Shown here one piece after another: positions 15,287 through 17,713 of a stretch of DNA of 17,713 nucleotides (positions are counted from its first letter, which is position 1; the number at the start of each line of letters is the position of its first letter). The stretch is from Zoogloea sp. GTDB taxonomy: Bacteria; Pseudomonadota; Gammaproteobacteria; Burkholderiales; Rhodocyclaceae. The stretch spans positions 1 through 17,713 of the forward strand of contig JADKKC010000047.1 of the NCBI GenBank assembly GCA_016720685.1, read 5' to 3'. The translations under genes and the position numbers were made by a program. The notes under the pieces were generated by a model, which was not told where the DNA came from, searched no databases, and saw nothing but the letters and a program-made list of their open reading frames with translations.

Positions 15287-15877
15287 TCAGTCCTCGTCGG
15301 TCCACAGCGGCGGATTGGCGATCACGTCCCGCACCGGGCCAAAACTCTTGCGATAGATGTCGCAGGCCCCGTGGGCCCGCAGCGCAGCCAGATGGGCCGC
15401 CGTCGGGTAGCCCTTGTGGCCGGCGAGACCATACTGGGGATAAAGCTTGTCCAGTTCGAGCAACTGCGCATCCCGCGCCGTCTTGGCCAGAATGGACGCT
15501 GCCGAGATTTCTGCAACCAGGGAATCACCCTTCACCACCGCTTCGCAGGGCACCTCGAGCCGCGGGCAGCGGTTGCCATCCACCCGTACCCGGTCAGGCA
15601 CCAGCGCCAGCCCGGCCACTGCGCGCTGCATCGCGAGCATCGTTGCATGAAGAATATTGAGTCGGTCGATCTCCTCGACGCTGGCCTCGGCGATGCACCA
15701 GGCCAGGGCTTTTTCGCGAATCTCGATGGCCAGTTGTTCGCGACGCTTCTCGCTCAACTTCTTGGAATCGGCAAGTCCCGCAATCGGGCGTGCCGGATCG
15801 AGGATCACCGCCGCCGCGACCACCGGCCCGCAGAGGGGCCCTCGACCCGCCTCGTCGACACCACACAGTTTTTCCAT
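15287..15877 (-). CDS. rnhB: Ribonuclease HII
   Basis: A 196-residue cytoplasmic enzyme cutting RNA in RNA/DNA hybrids, including single ribonucleotides misplaced in DNA. The metal-binding acidic residues are visible: Asp8 and Glu9 in GVDEAGRGPLCGPVVAAAV, Asp100 in VDGNRC and Asp136 in ILAKTARD. The lysine-rich ADSKKLSEKRRE stretch and the C-terminal HKGYPTAAHLAALRAHG substrate-contact region are standard. The ATG shares one base with the lpxB stop (TGATG). Length and order after lpxB are typical of the lpxD-fabZ-lpxA-lpxB-rnhB arrangement. Confidence 0.96.
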   Translation of the reverse strand: MEKLCGVDEAGRGPLCGPVVAAAVILDPARPIAGLADSKKLSEKRREQLAIEIREKALAWCIAEASVEEIDRLNILHATMLAMQRAVAGLALVPDRVRVDGNRCPRLEVPCEAVVKGDSLVAEISAASILAKTARDAQLLELDKLYPQYGLAGHKGYPTAAHLAALRAHGACDIYRKSFGPVRDVIANPPLWTDED

Positions 15878-17029
15878 CAGCGCCGACTCTCCCGCAGATA
15901 CGGAAGGATCGCAGCGGCGGCCTTGTCGGCGGTGTTCTGGCGCAATAGCAGATGCATGTCGGTGAATATCCGGACGACCTCGGCGCTGCGCTCGGGATCG
16001 GCCAGCCAGCCATCCAGCGCATCAGCCAAAGTCTGGGGCGTGGCTGCGTCCTGCAGGATTTCCGGCACCACTTCACGCCCCGCCAGCACGTTGGGAAGCC
16101 CCACCCACGGCAGGTAGGCCATGCGGCGCATCAGCTTGAACGACCACTTGCCGATCTTGTAGGTGATGACCATCGGGCGCTTGAGAAGCGCCGCTTCCAG
16201 GCTGGCCGTACCGCTCGCCACCAACACCACGTCGGCGGCGATCATTGCCTCGACGGCGTGACCAAACAGGATGCGGATCGGCAAATCGAGATTGGCATGA
16301 CGACGCAGCGCGTCCTCGAAAAGCAGCCGCGTTTCACGCGTCGCCAGCGGTACGAGGAAACGGGCCTTCGGATGGCGCTCGTGAAGAATGGCTGCAGTCG
16401 CGATGTAGGTGTCGGCAAGATTGCGCACCTCGGACTGACGGCTGCCCGGCAGGAAGGCAAACACCGGTCCGCCTGCAGGAATCTGCAGCAATTCGCGGGT
16501 TCCGGCCCGATCCGGCTCCAGCGGAAAGACGTCGGCCAGCGGATGCCCGACATAGGTCACCGGCACGCCGGCTGTCTTGTAGAGCTCAGGCTCGAAGGGA
16601 AACAGGCACAACATGTGGCTGACCGAACGGGCGATACCCTTCAGCCGGCCCTTGCGCCAGGCCCAGATCGACGGACTGACGAAGTGGATTGCCGGAATGC
16701 CCTTGTCCTTCAGGCGCTTTTCGAGCCACAAACTGAAGTCGGGTGCATCCACGCCGATGAAGGCGGCCGGCGGATCGGCAATCAGCCGGTCACGCAGATC
16801 GCGGCGGATGCCCGACAGCTCCCGGTAATTCTTGAGGGGCATCCACATAGCCGTGAACCGAAAGCTTCTCTGCAGGCCACCAGGCCTCGAAGCCTTCCGC
16901 CTGCATCTTGGGCCCGCCGATACCGAAAAACACCGCATCCGGCAAATGGCGCTTGAGCGCCCGGATCAGGTGACTGGCGAGGAGGTCGCTGGACGCCTCG
17001 CCCGCCACCATGGCGATGCGCAAAGCCAT
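15877..17029 (-). CDS. lpxB: Lipid-A-disaccharide synthase, split by a +1 frameshift at 16836-16839
   Basis: LpxB joins lipid X and UDP-diacylglucosamine to make the lipid A disaccharide at the inner membrane. The N-terminal 63 residues (MALRIAMVAGEASSDLLASH to KLSVHGYVDA) are in one frame; the rest (LKNYRELSGIRRDL to the stop) is in another. Removing one base from a run of four G on the plus strand (16836-16839; GCCCCTC to GCCCTC on the coding strand) joins them into a normal 383-residue protein. Motifs are GEASSD, FFGIGGPKMQAEGF, GVDAPDF (about residues 92-98, the conserved catalytic area) and SPSIWAWRKGRLKGI. The C-terminal half has the GT-B donor-site region ASGTASLEAALLKRPMV, here ASGTASLEAALL. 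lpxB is normally essential, so an indel error is much likelier than a pseudogene. ATG starts 3 bp after the lpxA stop. Confidence 0.92.
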
Positions 17030-17032
17030 GGA

Positions 17033-17713
17033 TTAACGAACGATGCCACGCCCGGATTCGGCGATGAAGTCTGAAAACGGCTGCAACTCCGGCGCCTCGG
17101 CGACCGTCTCGGCAATCTGCCGCCGCGCCTCGTCGAGGGTCAGGCCGCTGCGGTACAGGATTTTATAGGCTCGCTTGATGGCCATGATCCCGGCACTGCT
17201 GAATCCCCGCCGCTTGAGACCTTCGCTGTTGATCCCGTGGGGCGAAGCCGGATTACCGGACACCGTCACGAACGGCGGCAAATCCTGCAGCAGCACGGTG
17301 CCGACACCGCAAAAGCTGTGCGCACCGACCCGCACGAACTGATGCACGCCGGTAAAGCCGCCGAGAATTGCCCAGTCGCCCACGCTCACGTGGCCAGCCA
17401 GGGTCGCGTTGTTGGCAAAGATGGTGTTGCTGCCGACCATGCAGTCATGGGCCACATGCACATAGGCCATGATCCAGTTGTCGTTACCGACGCGGGTCAG
17501 GCCACCATCCTGCGCGGTGCCGGTGCTGAAGCTGCAGAACTCGCGAATCGTATTGCCGTTGCCGATCTCGAGCCGTGTCGGCTCGCCAGCGTATTTCTTG
17601 TCCTGCGGCTCGGAGCCGATCGAGCAGAACTGGAAAATCCGGTTATTGCTGCCGATTCGGGTATGGCCCTCGACAACGACATGCGGCCCGATCGTCGTCC
17701 CCTCAGCGATTTC
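17033..17713 (-). CDS. lpxA: UDP-N-acetylglucosamine acyltransferase, N-terminus cut by the window end
   Basis: First enzyme of lipid A synthesis: it moves a 3-hydroxyacyl chain from ACP to UDP-GlcNAc. The visible 226 residues are the C-terminal part; about 30 N-terminal residues lie beyond 17713. Left-handed beta-helix hexapeptide repeats are plain (IGPHVVVEGHTRIGSNNRIF, then LEIGNGNTIREF). The active-site His is in YVHVAHDCMVG, and the C-terminal helical region begins near SEGLKRRGFSSAGIMAIKRAY, here SEGLKRRGF. An internal ATG at 17470 should not be taken as the start, because the frame is open and clearly LpxA-like up to 17713. It is followed directly by lpxB; fabZ would be expected just outside. 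Confidence 0.95.
   Translation of the reverse strand, partial: EIAEGTTIGPHVVVEGHTRIGSNNRIFQFCSIGSEPQDKKYAGEPTRLEIGNGNTIREFCSFSTGTAQDGGLTRVGNDNWIMAYVHVAHDCMVGSNTIFANNATLAGHVSVGDWAILGGFTGVHQFVRVGAHSFCGVGTVLLQDLPPFVTVSGNPASPHGINSEGLKRRGFSSAGIMAIKRAYKILYRSGLTLDEARRQIAETVAEAPELQPFSDFIAESGRGIVR

Noticed and set aside
1..17713. Defence island, prophage, integron, CRISPR array or secondary-metabolite cluster
   Set aside because: No recombinase, transposase, phage gene, toxin pair, repeat array or large synthase was found; the content is housekeeping.

Overview
The window is GC-rich, tightly packed chromosomal DNA of a Gram-negative bacterium, most likely a betaproteobacterium of the Rhodocyclales type. 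The reasons are lipid A genes (lpxA, lpxB), an Mla-type lipid-transport operon with a STAS-MlaE fusion, lipoproteins with lipoboxes, a divergent ppx/ppk1 pair, and the gene order bioA-bioF-bioH-bioC-bioD. Lineage is inferred from protein style and gene order. No rRNA, tRNA, CRISPR array, phage or insertion sequence was seen.

Layout. Positions 1-5049, minus strand: ppx, mlaE (STAS fusion), mlaF, mlaD and an auxiliary lipoprotein form one probable transcription unit. Positions 5050-5208: a 159-bp divergent regulatory region holding a near-consensus FNR/ANR-type box and three 11-bp-spaced PhoB-like half-sites. Positions 5209-7295, plus strand: ppk1, with one frameshift. Positions 7396-8747, plus strand: an unrecognised lipoprotein with a fibronectin-III-like domain and seven propeller-like repeats, also frameshifted. 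Positions 8827-13560, plus strand: the biotin operon bioA-bioF-bioH-bioC-bioD. Positions 13615-13920, minus strand: a GYD-domain protein behind an AT-rich promoter. Positions 14034-17713, minus strand: lpxA (cut by the window end), lpxB, rnhB, a small membrane protein and a SpoU/TrmH RNA methyltransferase.

How the genes work together. Ppk1 and Ppx make and degrade polyphosphate from opposite sides of one control region. The mla genes encode an ABC lipid-transport system linking the inner and outer membranes. The bio genes cover pimeloyl-ACP precursor formation (BioC, BioH) and the ring-building steps up to dethiobiotin (BioF, BioA, BioD); bioB is not in the window. LpxA and LpxB are early lipid A enzymes, co-transcribed with RNase HII as is common in proteobacteria.

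Sequence quality. Four genes carry five apparent single-base indels: ppk1 -1, lipoprotein -1, bioF +1 and -1, lpxB +1. At least three lie in or next to short homopolymers, and lpxB is normally essential, so draft sequencing error is the best explanation. The bioF pair cancels out and is hidden inside one long open frame.

Nothing looks like a defence island or an undescribed multi-gene system. The most interesting items are the ppx/ppk1 control region, the seven-repeat lipoprotein, and the operator-like inverted repeat at the GYD gene promoter.
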